A stretch of DNA of 15,317 nt from the NCBI GenBank assembly GCA_029881835.1, contig JAOULV010000005.1, positions 1 through 15,317 on the forward strand, given 5' to 3'. The notes beneath the pieces are model-generated. The model was not told the DNA's origin, ran no database searches, and saw only the letters and a program-made list of their open reading frames with translations. A program made the translations under genes and the position numbers. The DNA is from Rhodospirillaceae bacterium. Lineage in GTDB: Bacteria; Pseudomonadota; Alphaproteobacteria; Rhodospirillales; Magnetovibrionaceae. Below are positions 1 to 7,699 of the stretch, piece by piece (position 1 is the first letter of the stretch; the number at the start of each line of letters is the position of its first letter).

Positions 1-1
1 A

Positions 2-1597
2 ATGGATATAAAAGAATCACTTGATGTTCTTATGTTTGCGACTGCGGTTGTTTTTCTGTTAGCCGGGTTTCCGGTTGCGTTTACGTTAGCTGGAACCGGG
101 CTGTTGTTTGCTTCAATCGGATGGTTTTTCGGCGTATTTGATTTTTCTATTTTTGGCGCAATGCCTTCGCGCATTTATGGTAACGCCATGACCAACGAGG
201 TGTTGGTCGCGGTTCCGCTTTTTGTTTTTATGGGGGTTATACTCGAACGCTCACGCGTGGCGGAAGAACTGCTTGATAGTATGGGAATGCTTTTTGGCTC
301 AATCCGTGGCGGTTTAGGAATATCGGTTTCCATTGTTGGTGCGCTTTTGGCGGCAAGCACCGGTATTGTCGGTGCCACAGTGGTGACCATGGGGCTATTA
401 TCATTGCCCACAATGTTGCGACGCGGCTATTCGCCAACCCTTGCCACCGGGTCAATTTGTGCGGCGGGTACATTGGGCCAAATCATCCCGCCATCCATTG
501 TTTTGGTATTGTTGGGTGATCAAATTTCCAATGCCTACATTGATGCCCAGCGCACAATTGGCAACTGGTCACCCGAACCAGTTTCCGTTGGCGACCTGTT
601 TGCCGGCGCATTGCTGCCGGGATTAATGTTAGTCGGGCTTTATATTTCGTATCAGGTTTTTATGGCCGTATTTCGCCCGGAATCATCGCCCGCAATTCCC
701 CAAGAAGAATTAAATGTTGAAGGTTTGGGGGGGCGCATAATGCAAGCACTTATCCCACCATTGGTGTTGATAATATCCGTTTTGGGGTCAATCTTGGCCG
801 GCATCGCCACCCCGACCGAAGCCGCCGCAGTTGGTGCCGTGGGTGGGCTTATGCTGGCTGGTTATCGTCTTGGCGGGGGCAAAGGAAAGAAAATTATATT
901 ATTGTCCGGCGGTGCGCTTGTGTTGTTATTGGTTCTTGCCAACACGATGGATTTGCGCGTCGCCAGCGAAAACATATCAAACAACAATATTTTTGCCATA
1001 GTTGCTGCAATGGCGGCATCCGCAATAATTGCTGCAGGGGTTATTGCCAGCATAATAAGCACCATGAGCATCAAGGTTGAAAAAACCGGAACCCCAATTT
1101 TGCTTGAGGTATCGCGTTCAACCATGGAAATATCTGCCATGGTATTCGTTATATTGGTTGGCGCTTCGGTGTTTTCATTGGTGTTCAGGGGATTGGGCGG
1201 TGATGAATTTGTACACCAAATTCTTTCTGATCTTCCCGGCGGTCAAATTGGTGCAATAATCGCCGTCATGGCAGTTATGTTTGTGCTTGGGTTTTTTCTG
1301 GATTTTATTGAAATTATCTTTGTTGTTGTCCCAATAGTCGCACCAGTTTTGCTGAAAATGGATATCAATCCGGTTTGGTTGGGCGTGATGATGGCGATGA
1401 ACCTGCAAACATCGTTCTTAACGCCACCTTTTGGTTTTGCCCTGTTTTATCTTCGTGGCGTTGCGCCACCGGAAATTTCAACAATGCACATTTATCGCGG
1501 CGTCATTCCGTTCGTATTGATACAAATTTTTGGGTTATTAATACTGGCGCAATTCCCGGCAATCGCCACATGGCTGCCAAAGGTAATATTTGGCTAA
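2..1597 (+). CDS. TRAP transporter large permease (DctM-type), extended form
   Basis: This is the large membrane subunit of a tripartite ATP-independent periplasmic (TRAP) transporter. It would sit in the inner membrane and use the sodium or proton gradient to import a solute delivered by a periplasmic binding protein. The N-terminus (LLAGFPVAFTLAG, about residues 19-31), the segment GTLGQIIPPSIVLVLLGDQ (156-174), the TPTEAAAVGAV motif (270-280) and the C-terminal NLQTSFLTPPFGFALFYLRG (467-486) are typical of the mannitol/chloroaromatic subgroup. The substrate cannot be told from sequence. At 531 residues it is about 80-100 longer than the usual 430-450. The excess lies at about residues 288-368 and contains two extra hydrophobic segments (about 298-314 and 330-354). 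The ATG lies at the second base of the window, so a start further upstream cannot be excluded. The small permease and binding protein would be upstream, outside the window. Its stop overlaps the convergent DUF6314 gene by 4 bases. Confidence 0.93.
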   Translation: MDIKESLDVLMFATAVVFLLAGFPVAFTLAGTGLLFASIGWFFGVFDFSIFGAMPSRIYGNAMTNEVLVAVPLFVFMGVILERSRVAEELLDSMGMLFGSIRGGLGISVSIVGALLAASTGIVGATVVTMGLLSLPTMLRRGYSPTLATGSICAAGTLGQIIPPSIVLVLLGDQISNAYIDAQRTIGNWSPEPVSVGDLFAGALLPGLMLVGLYISYQVFMAVFRPESSPAIPQEELNVEGLGGRIMQALIPPLVLIISVLGSILAGIATPTEAAAVGAVGGLMLAGYRLGGGKGKKIILLSGGALVLLLVLANTMDLRVASENISNNNIFAIVAAMAASAIIAAGVIASIISTMSIKVEKTGTPILLEVSRSTMEISAMVFVILVGASVFSLVFRGLGGDEFVHQILSDLPGGQIGAIIAVMAVMFVLGFFLDFIEIIFVVVPIVAPVLLKMDINPVWLGVMMAMNLQTSFLTPPFGFALFYLRGVAPPEISTMHIYRGVIPFVLIQIFGLLILAQFPAIATWLPKVIFG

Positions 1598-2091
1598 TTA
1601 TTTACGCGCATATAGTGGGTGGATATAACCTGTTTTTTTCTGGGGCCTTCAATGCGCCAGACCGAAAGCCAGGTGTTTGTATCCACCGCGCGAAAAAGCC
1701 CTTGGTAAAAATCATCACCGCAATGGTGTTCAACCCTTAAAGGGCCGGCGCTTAAATCAAGTACGTGAAAAAATTCACCGTCGCTAAATCTTACCTCGGC
1801 CAATGCGCTGCCGATAAATTTATATATGTATGAACGCGTGGCATCAAATTTCCCCTCCGGCGTTTCAAGCAAGCCTTCTTCGTTATAGATAAGGGTATCT
1901 GCCGGGGATTTTTCATCCACCACAAATGATGCGCTACCGTTAAGGGTTACTTTTTGCCCTTCACCGACCTGATGGATATCGCGCTTAATTAGCCAATATC
2001 CGGCAAGATAGGATTGCAGTGTATCAATGCGAAACGGGGCGACCGCAAATGATCGCCCCGTTTCAATGCCTTTGTTTTGATCAAACGCCAT
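1594..2091 (-). CDS. DUF6314 family protein
   Basis: This is a 165-residue soluble protein resembling the DUF6314 family, whose function is unknown. It has no signal peptide or membrane segment. The C-terminal half has the family-like pattern FSDGEFFHVLDLSAGPLRVEHHCGDDFY..LF, ending in a W-rich WLSVWRIEGPRK stretch, which suggests a small beta-rich fold. An open frame extends 18 codons further upstream, but I choose the ATG at 2091 because it lies one base after the bioY stop (TGA-T-ATG). That suggests translational coupling to bioY, and the upstream codons lie entirely inside bioY. The gene is therefore probably the last of the recO-parC-bioY unit. Its TAG stop overlaps the TAA of the opposing TRAP permease. 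The family assignment is from recalled pattern and is moderate; being a real gene is well supported by spacing and composition. Confidence 0.8.
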   Translation of the reverse strand: MAFDQNKGIETGRSFAVAPFRIDTLQSYLAGYWLIKRDIHQVGEGQKVTLNGSASFVVDEKSPADTLIYNEEGLLETPEGKFDATRSYIYKFIGSALAEVRFSDGEFFHVLDLSAGPLRVEHHCGDDFYQGLFRAVDTNTWLSVWRIEGPRKKQVISTHYMRVNN

Positions 2092-2092
2092 A

Positions 2093-2695
2093 TCAGTTTT
2101 TGGTTTTTCTTTTACCCAGCGCTTTCCATGCAAGCGGCATTGCAATTACCGCTAATGCTATTTTGCTGATATCGCCCAACAAAAATGGTGTCATACCCCA
2201 TTCAATAATCGGTTTATCCCAACCAAGAAGCGAGCCTAGCCACAAAAGACCGAACGAATAGATAATTGCATTGCCAATAACCATGGCGGCGGCGGTTGAG
2301 GCAAAGCCCCTATCCCATCCGCGTTCGGCCAAAAGCCCCACTGCCCACGCGGCAACGACAAATCCCAACAAATATCCACCGGTTGTGCCCATCATATAAG
2401 CCAACCCTAAACCTTTTTCCGGTGTGCCAGAAAATACCGGCAAGCCTGCGGCGCCTTCGGCCAAATAAAGTAAAACAGTGGCCGCGCCCAAGCGCGAACC
2501 AAACGCAACACCCAAGCCCAACACCACAAATGTCTGCATGGTCATCGGAACCGGATAAAACGGAATGTGGATTTTGGCGGAAATGGTCAAAAGAACACTC
2601 CCCAAAACTGCTAAAATTACGTTCCTTAGCATGCTTGAAGATGTCGGCAACAGGGCCGTAATCATGGTTGGGTGAATGTTAACTGCGTGGTTCAT
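2093..2695 (-). CDS. bioY: Biotin transporter BioY (ECF S component)
   Basis: BioY is the membrane substrate-binding subunit of the energy-coupling-factor biotin transporter. It imports biotin with EcfAT partners, or in some bacteria apparently alone. The 200-residue length fits the family. Family features seen are the substrate-side segment AKIHIPFYPVPMTMQTFVVL (40-59), the YLAEGAAGLPVF motif (77-88), the GTTGGYLLGF motif (103-112) and the C-terminal PFLLGDISKIALA (170-182) with the conserved Asp175 and Lys178. About six hydrophobic helices can be traced. The start at 2695 is preceded by a usable ribosome site (AGGA, about 8 bases upstream). It lies 52 bases after parC and one base before the DUF6314 start. 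No bioM/bioN or EcfA/EcfT gene is in view, so the energising module is either elsewhere or absent. The 52-base gap has no convincing promoter, so co-transcription with parC is likely. Confidence 0.95.
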   Translation of the reverse strand: MNHAVNIHPTMITALLPTSSSMLRNVILAVLGSVLLTISAKIHIPFYPVPMTMQTFVVLGLGVAFGSRLGAATVLLYLAEGAAGLPVFSGTPEKGLGLAYMMGTTGGYLLGFVVAAWAVGLLAERGWDRGFASTAAAMVIGNAIIYSFGLLWLGSLLGWDKPIIEWGMTPFLLGDISKIALAVIAMPLAWKALGKRKTKN

Positions 2696-2747
2696 GTCTA
2701 AATTCCTGTATCAAAAACTGGATAATTCAAATATCAGGCTATGGCTT

Positions 2748-5003
2748 TTAAGTAAATCTATTTGATGTTGGAAATCCGCGCATGGCCTTCAATCCTGCGC
2801 CTGCGCGCTTACCAACCCATTTCTTTAGCTCTTTTTTGGGCTCAACCCGCTCGCCACCAGCATAAGGATATGATAGCCCCCCATCCATTACAAAGGCCTT
2901 AACGTCGCGCAACACCGCATTTCCGCCCTTTTTGTAGCGTTGCAGTATCACGCCCCGGCCCCTGCTCATTATGGGCATGTCTTCGATATCAAAAATAAGG
3001 AGTTTGTGATTTGACCCTATTACCGCCAAACTATCGGCGTCTTCGGGCACATATGAACACGTTGCGGCTTCTTCGCCATCGCCAAGATTTAATACCTGTT
3101 TGCCGTTTTTGGTTTGCGCCACCACATCGTCAGACGGAACAATAAAGCCTCTGCCCGCGTCAGACGCCACCATTATTTCGCGTTCAGGCTCGAAAATCAT
3201 CATAGAGGCAACGTCGTGGTCACCTTGCATGTCTATCATCAGGCGCAACGGTTCGCCATGACCGCGCCCACCAGGCAATTTATCACAGCCGATAGTATAA
3301 AACCGACCGTTGGTGGCAAACACCAGCAATTTATCGGTGGTTTGGGCGTGCAGCATGAATTTAGGTTTATCGCCTTCTTTAAATTTAAGGTCAGATCCTT
3401 TTTCAACATGGCCACGGATGGCACGGATCCATCCCTTTTCCGAGCAAACCACACTAACCGGTTCGCGTTCAATCATTGCTTCTAGCGGCACAATAATTGC
3501 TGTTGGTGCTTCGCCGATCACGGTTCGCCTTTTGCCAAGTTCTGTTTTTTGCCCATAATCTTTTTTAATTTCATCAATTTCATCGCCAATAACTTTCCAG
3601 CGCTTATCTTCGTTCCTAAGCAGGCTGTTTAGCTCTTTCTTTTCTTTGCTCAACGCATCGTGCTCGGTTTTTATTTCCATTTCTTCTAATTTGCGCAACT
3701 GACGCAGGCGCATATTCAAAATTGCTTCCGCCTGCACTTCGGAAAGCTTGAAAGCCTTCATTAGCTTTGGTTTGGGTTCATCCTCGTTACGGATAATCTT
3801 GATAACCTTATCCAGGTTCAAAAATGCAATAAGCTGTCCGCCCAATATTTCAAGGCGGTGTTCGATTTTACCTAAACGGAATTTGCTTCTACGTTTCAAC
3901 ACCACGTGGCGGTGTTCTAAAAATGCGCTTAAAACTTCGCGCAGGTTCATGACGCCGGGGGTATTTTCCGCATCAAGCACGTTCATGTTCAGGGAAAACC
4001 GCTGCTCAAGATCGGTTAGCTTGAACAGTTGCTCCATCAGCATTTCCGCTTCAACCGCGCGGCTTTTGGGTTCAATCACGATACGGATGTCTTCGGCAGA
4101 TTCATCCCTGATGTCGTTTACTATGGGTAATTTTTTGTTCTGGATAAGCTCGGCTATTTTTTCAATCAGGCGCGATTTCTGTACCTGATAAGGGATTTCG
4201 GTAATTACGATATTCCATGTACCGTGCCCGGCTTTTTCGGTTTCCCATTTGGCCCGCACCCTAAAACCGCCCCGCCCGGTTTTATATGCATCAACAATTG
4301 ATGCGCGGTCTTCGACCAATATGCCGCCGGTTGGGAAATCCGGACCCGGAATAAAATCAACCAATTTTCCAACTGTTGCGTTGGGAAACTTAATCAAATG
4401 CTTTAGGGCATCACAAAGTTCGGAAACATTGTGCGGCGGAATGGACGTTGCCATACCAACCGCAATTCCGGCGGCACCATTTGCCAAAATATTGGGAAAT
4501 GCCGCAGGTAAAACCTGCGGTTCGCTTTCTTCGCCGTCATATGTGGGGCGAAAATCAACCGCGTCTTCGTCAATACCGCGCAACAATGTCATGGCGACAT
4601 CGGTCAGGCGGGCTTCGGTATAACGCATGGCAGCCGCATTATCGCCATCAATGTTGCCAAAATTGCCCTGCCCATCGACCATCGGGTAACGCACGGCAAA
4701 ATCTTGGGATAATCGCACCATGGCATCGTAAATGGATGCATCGCCATGGGGGTGGTATTTACCCATAACATCACCAACCACACGGGCGCATTTTTTAAAT
4801 CCTGATTTGGGATCAAGCTTTAGCTGAAGCATGGCGTAAAGCAGCCTGCGGTGAACCGGTTTTAGGCCGTCGCGCACATCGGGCAGAGAGCGGCTCATTA
4901 TGGTTGAAAGCGCATACGCCAGATAACGCTCGCCCAAGGCATCGGCCAAGCGGGTATCGCGGATATCGCCCGCCATTTCATTTGGCAATGATGGTTTGCC
5001 CAT
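2748..5003 (-). CDS. parC: DNA topoisomerase IV subunit A
   Basis: ParC is the DNA-breaking and rejoining subunit of topoisomerase IV, which with ParE decatenates daughter chromosomes. At 751 residues it matches the family (about 750). The N-terminal winged-helix region carries RDGLKPVHRRLLYAM (44-58), the quinolone-determining segment GKYHPHGDASIYDAM (81-95), and the catalytic tyrosine Tyr128 in RYTEARL next to the active-site arginine Arg127. A charged coiled region (about 420-480) leads to a C-terminal beta-pinwheel domain from about residue 500. ParC rather than GyrA is inferred from the length, the divergent C-terminal repeats and the recO neighbour. The residue at the position of E. coli ParC Ser80 is Ala89; Asp93 fills the acidic position of Glu84. 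The ATG at 5003 has a good GGAG site 6 bases upstream. It follows recO by 68 bases. Confidence 0.96.
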   Translation of the reverse strand: MGKPSLPNEMAGDIRDTRLADALGERYLAYALSTIMSRSLPDVRDGLKPVHRRLLYAMLQLKLDPKSGFKKCARVVGDVMGKYHPHGDASIYDAMVRLSQDFAVRYPMVDGQGNFGNIDGDNAAAMRYTEARLTDVAMTLLRGIDEDAVDFRPTYDGEESEPQVLPAAFPNILANGAAGIAVGMATSIPPHNVSELCDALKHLIKFPNATVGKLVDFIPGPDFPTGGILVEDRASIVDAYKTGRGGFRVRAKWETEKAGHGTWNIVITEIPYQVQKSRLIEKIAELIQNKKLPIVNDIRDESAEDIRIVIEPKSRAVEAEMLMEQLFKLTDLEQRFSLNMNVLDAENTPGVMNLREVLSAFLEHRHVVLKRRSKFRLGKIEHRLEILGGQLIAFLNLDKVIKIIRNEDEPKPKLMKAFKLSEVQAEAILNMRLRQLRKLEEMEIKTEHDALSKEKKELNSLLRNEDKRWKVIGDEIDEIKKDYGQKTELGKRRTVIGEAPTAIIVPLEAMIEREPVSVVCSEKGWIRAIRGHVEKGSDLKFKEGDKPKFMLHAQTTDKLLVFATNGRFYTIGCDKLPGGRGHGEPLRLMIDMQGDHDVASMMIFEPEREIMVASDAGRGFIVPSDDVVAQTKNGKQVLNLGDGEEAATCSYVPEDADSLAVIGSNHKLLIFDIEDMPIMSRGRGVILQRYKKGGNAVLRDVKAFVMDGGLSYPYAGGERVEPKKELKKWVGKRAGAGLKAMRGFPTSNRFT

Positions 5004-5071
5004 TGGTTGCTCCAGAGAATCGATTACATTTGCGCCATTATGCTAGGCCAAGGCGGGTTTAAAAAGTGTTC

Positions 5072-5815
5072 TTAAAATGTTTTTTGTTTTGATATCCGGG
5101 CAACAAAACGCCCGCGTGCCTTGGGCAGGTGCCTGCCGCCCAGGTTAAATACGTGGCGTTCAAGAAAATGTCCGGTCAATTTTAGCCCTAAAACCACATC
5201 ATCCACCGAAGATGCCACCTCACCATTAATTTTAACAAACCCCGGCAGGTCAAGCATTGCGTTTTTATAGGGCTCGCCCGCAACCCTTGACACCGCACGC
5301 CCGGATTTGGGTGAAACGTACACAAGGTCTTCGGTGGTTCCGGTGGCGGCACATTTGCTGAAATCAAGCCCGTAGCCAAGTTCGCCCAATAAACCTATTT
5401 CCCATTTTACGTAAGCGCTTTGCCATTGGGCCGTTGGTGCGTCTGAATCAAGGATATCAAGCAACGCAGATAGGCCGTCAAAGGCCTTGGGGTGGGCCTC
5501 GCGTTCAGCCATTGAGCCTTCGCTTAGCGATAATGCCGACGTCATGGCGGCAAGGTATATGGGCTCTGCCATTATTCTTGCGCTAAATGAATGCTCTACC
5601 TCAAGGCTGTAAGAGCCCAAATGCTCTGATAGCCGTCCGCGCCAGCGTGCCTGAACACGATTTCCCGGCTCAATAACGTGGCGCGTTCGCCTGCCCCAGC
5701 CACCCCTGACAAGACCCGAATGTATTCCACCACTGCGCGTAAGAATATTTACCACGGCAGATGTTTCGCCATGACGCCTACTTGATAGAATTATTCCTTG
5801 ATCCTGCCATTCCAT
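5072..5815 (-). CDS. recO: DNA repair protein RecO
   Basis: RecO works in the RecFOR pathway: it loads RecA on SSB-coated single-stranded DNA and anneals complementary strands. The 247-residue protein begins with the hallmark OB-fold start MEWQDQGIILSSRRHGETSA, which also fixes the start codon. This is followed by the helical domain with KWEIGLLGELGYGLDFSKCA (136-155) and the C-terminal HFLERHVF..GGRHLPKARGRFV segment. Only one cysteine remains in the zinc-finger region, as is common in alphaproteobacterial forms. No strong Shine-Dalgarno sequence precedes the start; the nearest purine run (AAGG) is about 13 bases away. recO heads a minus-strand unit with parC, bioY and DUF6314. It is normally found directly after era in relatives, but here the aminotransferase and DsrC-like genes lie between them. 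Confidence 0.94.
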   Translation of the reverse strand: MEWQDQGIILSSRRHGETSAVVNILTRSGGIHSGLVRGGWGRRTRHVIEPGNRVQARWRGRLSEHLGSYSLEVEHSFSARIMAEPIYLAAMTSALSLSEGSMAEREAHPKAFDGLSALLDILDSDAPTAQWQSAYVKWEIGLLGELGYGLDFSKCAATGTTEDLVYVSPKSGRAVSRVAGEPYKNAMLDLPGFVKINGEVASSVDDVVLGLKLTGHFLERHVFNLGGRHLPKARGRFVARISKQKTF

Positions 5816-5907
5816 GGACCAGATACTACCTTGTGTTATTGTTCAGTGCGCACGACTTTAAGACTTTTAAGTAAAGCAAGAATCAAGCAAAGCACAATTT
5901 AACCGTA

Positions 5908-5929
5908 CCAATACACTTGGTGGTATTGG
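5908..5929. promoter_or_regulatory. Inverted repeat, possible operator
   Basis: Two perfect 7-base arms, CCAATAC (5908-5914) and GTATTGG (5923-5929), are separated by 8 bases. They lie in the divergent recO/aminotransferase intergenic region, just upstream of the predicted -35 box of the aminotransferase at 5938. Position and symmetry fit a binding site for a dimeric regulator. No regulator gene is adjacent, so the identity is unknown. Confidence 0.4.
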
Positions 5930-5937
5930 CGAAGTTA

Positions 5938-5965
5938 TTGTAAAGTATGAATATCATCTTATAAG
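5938..5965 (+). promoter_or_regulatory. Predicted sigma-70 promoter of the aminotransferase gene, with palindrome on the -10 box
   Basis: A -35 box TTGTAA (5938-5943) and a -10 box TATAAG (5960-5965) are separated by 16 bases. This would start transcription near 5972 and give a 5' leader of about 110 bases. The -10 box lies inside a perfect 12-base palindrome ATCTTATAAGAT (5956-5967), flanked by a further AATATC/GATATT pair (5950-5955 and 5965-5970). This could be an operator or just the AT-rich symmetry of a -10 region. Confidence 0.5.
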
Positions 5966-6084
5966 ATATTGTTATTAAAATATTTTTTATACAAAAAAGA
6001 TGGCCTTGTGCCTATCCTTGGTAACCTTTAAAAACCTTCTAGAAATCAAATCAAAAACAATATTCCCCCGGAGACACACATCAA

Positions 6085-7272
6085 ATGACCGTTAGTTCAT
6101 TCCACCCGCCCCAGCGAATCCTAATGGGGCCCGGCCCGTCCGACGTTCACCCGCGTGTATTGCAAGCATTAGGCAGGCCGACAATCGGTCACCTTGACCC
6201 AGAATTCGTAATGATGATGGATGAAATGAAGGGATTGCTGCATTACGCCTTTCAAACCACCAACCAACTAACCCTACCCGTTAGCGCGCCCGGCTCGGCG
6301 GGAATGGAAACGGCTTTTGTAAATCTGGTCGAAGAAGGTGACAGCGTAATTGTTTGCGTAAACGGCGTTTTTGGCGGACGTATGGTTGAAAACGTAGATC
6401 GTTGCGGTGCAACCCCGATTATTGTCGAAGATGACTGGGGTAAGCCGGTTGACCTACAAAAAGTGGAAGATGCGCTAAAGGCCAACCCCGGCGTTAAAGC
6501 GGTTGCCTTTGTTCATGCCGAAACCTCAACCGGGGTGCAATCTGACGCCAAGGCAATTGCCAAATTGGCGCGCGAGCATGGTGCACTTAGCATCATGGAT
6601 TGCGTTACATCGCTGGCCGGAACCCCTGTATTAATTGACGAATGGGGCATTGATGCGGCTTATTCAGGTACACAAAAATGCCTTTCGTGCATTCCTGGCA
6701 TTTCACCAGTAACATTTTCCAATCGTGCGGTTGAAATGATTCGCGGGCGCAACACCAAGGTCCAAAGCTGGTTCATGGATATGAACCTGATAATGGGTTA
6801 CTGGGGAGCTGGCGGTGGTGGTGCGCGTTCATACCACCACACCGCACCGGTTAATTCGCTTTATGCCCTGCATGAAAGCTTGGTTATGCTGAAAGAAGAA
6901 GGTATAGAAAATTCGTGGAAACGCCACATGCGCATGCACAAAGCGTTAAAAGCGGGGCTTGAGGCCCTTGGCCTTTCGTTGCTGGTTGAAGAGCAATACC
7001 GCTTGCCACAGCTAAACACCATCAAAGTTCCACAAGGCGTTGACGAAGCCGAAGTAAGGCGGCGCATGCTAGCCGATTACGGCATTGAAATTGGTGCGGG
7101 CTTGGGCGCGCTGGCCGGAAAGGTCTGGCGCATCGGGTTGATGGGGCAAAGCTCCAACCCCAGCCACGTAACCCTTTGCCTGGCGGCACTTGAAGGCATA
7201 CTGAAAGACCTGAAAGCACCAATTACCGATGGCGATGCCTGCGGTGCGGCGCAAAAGGTTCTGCTGGGATAA
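6085..7272 (+). CDS. Alanine/serine-glyoxylate aminotransferase family protein (class V)
   Basis: This is a PLP-dependent class V aminotransferase that most likely transfers an amino group from alanine or serine to glyoxylate, giving glycine. It would act in the cytoplasm in glyoxylate/photorespiratory-type or serine-cycle metabolism. The 395-residue length matches the family. Visible signatures are MGPGPSDVHPRVL near the N-terminus (14-26), the PLP-ring aspartate Asp172 in MDCVTSLAG, the Schiff-base lysine Lys198 in SGTQKCLSCIPG, and the substrate-arginine region GKVWRIGLMG near the C-terminus. A purine-pathway ureidoglycine-glyoxylate aminotransferase (PucG-like) belongs to the same family and cannot be excluded. 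A GGAG ribosome site lies 11 bases before the ATG. The gene stands alone on the plus strand between divergent recO and convergent DsrC-like genes, has its own promoter, and ends at a strong terminator. Confidence 0.9.
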   Translation: MTVSSFHPPQRILMGPGPSDVHPRVLQALGRPTIGHLDPEFVMMMDEMKGLLHYAFQTTNQLTLPVSAPGSAGMETAFVNLVEEGDSVIVCVNGVFGGRMVENVDRCGATPIIVEDDWGKPVDLQKVEDALKANPGVKAVAFVHAETSTGVQSDAKAIAKLAREHGALSIMDCVTSLAGTPVLIDEWGIDAAYSGTQKCLSCIPGISPVTFSNRAVEMIRGRNTKVQSWFMDMNLIMGYWGAGGGGARSYHHTAPVNSLYALHESLVMLKEEGIENSWKRHMRMHKALKAGLEALGLSLLVEEQYRLPQLNTIKVPQGVDEAEVRRRMLADYGIEIGAGLGALAGKVWRIGLMGQSSNPSHVTLCLAALEGILKDLKAPITDGDACGAAQKVLLG

Positions 7273-7291
7273 TTTTCCAGATACAAAATAA

Positions 7292-7332
7292 AAAAAACCC
7301 CGGAACCGGTTATTCATGTTCCGGGGTTTTTT
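7292..7332. terminator. Bidirectional rho-independent terminator
   Basis: A perfect 15-bp inverted repeat, AAAAAACCCCGGAAC (7292-7306) and GTTCCGGGGTTTTTT (7318-7332), encloses an 11-base loop. It has a GC-rich core and T-runs on both strands. It lies 19 bases after the aminotransferase stop and 14 bases after the stop of the convergent DsrC-like gene, so it can end both transcripts. Confidence 0.93.
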
Positions 7333-7346
7333 AATTTTGTTTGCGT

Positions 7347-7637
7347 TTAAACGCAGCCGGTCGGCTTGGGCAGGCCGCCCCACTTGCAAATAAGCTTCAT
7401 AGGCCCCGTCATGAAGGCATCATAAAGGTCTTTTTTGTCGATACCCATTTGCTTAACAAAACCACGCAACGGCGGCACAACGCCATATTCTTCAAACATG
7501 CGCCTTGCCTCGACAATGTATTTCATGTGCAGATCATTTAATTCGACCCCGTCACGCGCTGCGATTTCACGCGCCACTTCCGGTGTCCAATCGGCACGGT
7601 TGGAAAGAAATCCTTCGCCGTCAGTTTGCAGTTCCAT
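7347..7637 (-). CDS. DsrC/TusE/DsvC family sulfur-carrier protein
   Basis: This is a small (96-residue) sulfur-relay protein. In this family a C-terminal swinging arm carries sulfur or persulfide between partner enzymes; TusE serves tRNA 2-thiolation, while DsrC serves dissimilatory sulfite reductase and related systems. The C-terminal motif KLICKWGGLPKPTGCV has the penultimate cysteine Cys95 (the CysA position) and a second cysteine 11 residues earlier, Cys84 (the CysB position). Two cysteines at this spacing mark true DsrC; E. coli TusE keeps only the last one. The body also fits the family (EYGVVPPLRGFVKQMG, 50-65, then a Leu-Tyr pair before MTGP). A GGAG site lies 10 bases before the ATG. 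No dsrAB, dsrEFH, tusBCD or hdr genes are in the window. It lies 114 bases after era and may have its own promoter. Family membership is firm; the partner is unknown. Confidence 0.92.
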   Translation of the reverse strand: MELQTDGEGFLSNRADWTPEVAREIAARDGVELNDLHMKYIVEARRMFEEYGVVPPLRGFVKQMGIDKKDLYDAFMTGPMKLICKWGGLPKPTGCV

Positions 7638-7699
7638 TTAATAAATTCTCCAATAATCATCAATCATTGGGCGTATTGCGGCCCAAAAACACCTTCTAA

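Noticed and set aside
2091..2145. An 18-codon N-terminal extension of the DUF6314 protein starting at 2145
   Set aside because: It lies wholly inside bioY, and the ATG at 2091 sits one base after the bioY stop, which is the more natural coupled start.
2696..2747. Separate promoter or riboswitch before bioY
   Set aside because: The 52-base gap is too short for a known riboswitch and shows no -35/-10 pair of reasonable quality.
3748..4188. A 146-codon open frame on the plus strand opposite parC
   Set aside because: It is fully antisense to a clear parC reading frame. Its Ser/Arg-rich composition is what a shadow of the coding strand gives, with no recognisable domain.
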